A DNA stretch of 64,000 bases from Mesostigma viride. Taxonomy: Eukaryota > Streptophyta > Mesostigmatophyceae > Mesostigmatales > Mesostigmataceae. Where the stretch lies: assembly GCA_009746045.1 (NCBI GenBank), contig RPFO01000015.1, positions 2,571,998 to 2,635,997 of the forward strand, written 5' to 3'. This document shows, in pieces, positions 62,601 to 64,000 of the stretch. Position 1 is the stretch's first letter, and each line of letters begins with the position of its first letter. Made by a program: the position numbers and the translations under genes. The notes under the pieces were generated by a model. It had not been told where the DNA came from, ran no database searches, and saw only the letters and a list, made by a program, of their open reading frames with translations.

Positions 62601-63146
62601 AGGCTGTCATGATGTCTCCCCCTCTCATACTGGGTCCTGTGGATTTGTACAAGCCCCTTGACATGGTTCTCTATGTGGACAGTTCTATGGATAATAGGAA
62701 GGTCACAGAGGTCAGGGGGGGCAGCAGCATTAGTTACCCTGGAGCAAGATCACACCTCACTTGTTACCTGGTACAGTCGGTTGCAGAACAGGGTTACACC
62801 CAGCAGTGATATTGCTGAGTGCAGGGCAATCTGTGAAGGGCTGCATACTGCTCTTTACTTGAGGGAGCTCTTCTACCAGCTATGTCAAGTGGCTTCCTGT
62901 AGGTTGCAGCTGCACACACTGGTGAGGACTGATAGCATGGGCATGGTGCAATTTGTGCACAGGCAGCTGGCCAGGAGCAGGGACCTTGACTACTTGTTGC
63001 TCAAGGAGATGTCCTACCTAGCTCACATTGAACATGTGCCTGGTGTGGACAACCCTGCAGATGCCCTCACCAAGCTGGAGGAGAAGGCGGAGAGGCAGTA
63101 CCCCCTGCTCCGTGGGCTCATGGACCCCTTACACGGGCGGCCATAG
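59628..63146 (+). pseudogene. pol region of element B
   Basis: Integrase at about 59,966-60,850, protease-like domain at about 61,125-61,395, RT at about 61,650-62,450 with LHGDDLHLIGP near 62,240, and RNase H at about 62,640-63,146. Order and motifs are the same as in element A. Fossil copy. Confidence 0.85.
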
Positions 63147-64000
63147 AGACCAGGCCTTGCTTCAGCTTGGGTGCCCCAGTGGGCTGCTTGACCAAAGTAC
63201 CAAGTGGTGACTGGTGCTTACTGGTTGACAGCCGGTCCTTCAGGGTTAGGTACACCCTCCTGGACAGGAGTTGGTGTGGAATGTCACTCCTACCAGCTGA
63301 GAATCATGCCTGGCCCTCCCCATGGGGTTCAGAAGAGTCGCCAGGACTTAAGTCGACGCCTTTGGCCTCAAACAGTTAGGCCATGCAAGGGCAACCCGAA
63401 TGTTGGTTCTTACAGGTTGCTGTATATATGTTTTCTAGTGCTTGTTTCCAACCTGTTGCTAATAAAGAACCTGGTTGTGTGACCATGTGGAACATGGTTG
63501 CCAGGGGGCCACATTCTGGGTTATATAATGCTTGAATAAAACATAATCATGTCATGTCATTCTCATGTTGTTCTCATGGTTGTAATGTTTCTCTTGTGTA
63601 AAGTTCCAGGTCACCTATAAACCTGGAGGTTGGGGTGGGGTTCAATTCCCCAGCAGAGCCACAGCCTGGCATGAGTGATTCCTGGGCTTAACACCCAGTG
63701 AAGACATGGGCTCCCCAATGAGGCAGTATTTGTACAGGTGCTACCTGAGTCTCTTTGAGCATAAAAGGGAAAGGCTGGCCAAGGCGGGCGCCATAAGAAC
63801 GGGCGCCTGTGATAACTGTGAAAGATCAGGAACTCACAATAGTACGTTCTTGGCATCCTGTAATCCCAGCCATTGGACTAGGTAATGTGCCTTGACTTTA
63901 ATCTAGCACCAAGTTCCCAAGGAAAGGTTGGGAGCTGACCAAGGGGTCAGGGGATAACCTGGGGTGACCTCTGATTCACTGGCCAGTACACCTAGCCTGG

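Larger units (their letters stand above)
56358..64000 (+). mobile_element. Copia-like LTR retrotransposon B, runs off window
   Basis: A near-identical copy of element A at the same insertion point, offset by about 14.09 kb. It has a 5' LTR (56,358-57,004), ORF0, gag, pol and most of the 3' non-coding region; the 3' LTR lies beyond the window. Shared flanks show that B is not an independent insertion but part of a duplicated segment or a second haplotype. The number of breaks is similar to A (about four to six). Confidence 0.9.

Overview
This is repeat-dense nuclear DNA of a eukaryote. It has one spliced host gene with GT-AG introns, set in nested LTR retrotransposons, LINEs, a CACTA DNA transposon, long palindromes and large simple-repeat arrays. 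Nothing in it is prokaryotic. The sequence does not fix the species. An alga or another protist-like or plant-lineage genome would fit, but that is a guess. Layout, left part: bases 1-9,349 hold two tandem LTR-like units (1-741 and 768-1,415 continuing at 9,280-9,349). The second is split by a young LTR retrotransposon of Ty1/Copia-like layout on the - strand (1,416-9,274, target duplication AACCG). Next comes a Ty3/Gypsy fossil on the - strand (9,350-12,122 and 19,511-about 19,850), split by a 7.39-kb CACTA/EnSpm element without a recognisable transposase (12,123-19,510). It has perfect 33-bp terminal inverted repeats, TGACA-rich subterminal regions, a large C-rich minisatellite and a (CT)n tract. 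Middle part: 19,850-27,570 is a run of inverted repeats. These are a perfect 152-bp hairpin, a 1.35-kb palindrome made of two facing TIR units, and a 6-kb element with about 0.7-kb TIRs that holds two mirror-image 9-bp satellite arrays and a (CCCA)n/(ATCC)n block. The only convincing host gene follows (28,030-32,249, + strand). It has five exons and encodes a 377-residue class I SAM-dependent methyltransferase with an N-terminal winged-helix region. Downstream lie a 2.5-kb TIR element flanked by 15-bp direct repeats (32,343-34,852) and a decayed APE-type LINE (35,050-39,184). Right part: 39,185-55,310 is one long palindrome (arms of at least 2.1 kb, centre near 41,464). Three later insertions split its right arm: a 5'-truncated LINE tail with a restriction-like endonuclease motif, a full-length Copia-like element A (42,268-50,705, target duplication CAAGA), and a largely deleted relative on the - strand (50,958-53,652, target duplication TTATT). 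After a 124-base run of Ns, the sequence from the palindrome centre through element A recurs as element B (55,435-64,000), offset by about 14.09 kb. This is either a segmental duplication or two haplotypes placed end to end. The most unusual material is the Copia-like group. Its members share LTR ends reading AG...CT rather than TG...CA, a post-LTR sequence CGTAYTA that does not match a tRNA 3' end, an extra ORF before gag, a protease-like domain between integrase and reverse transcriptase, and an LHGDD reverse-transcriptase motif.
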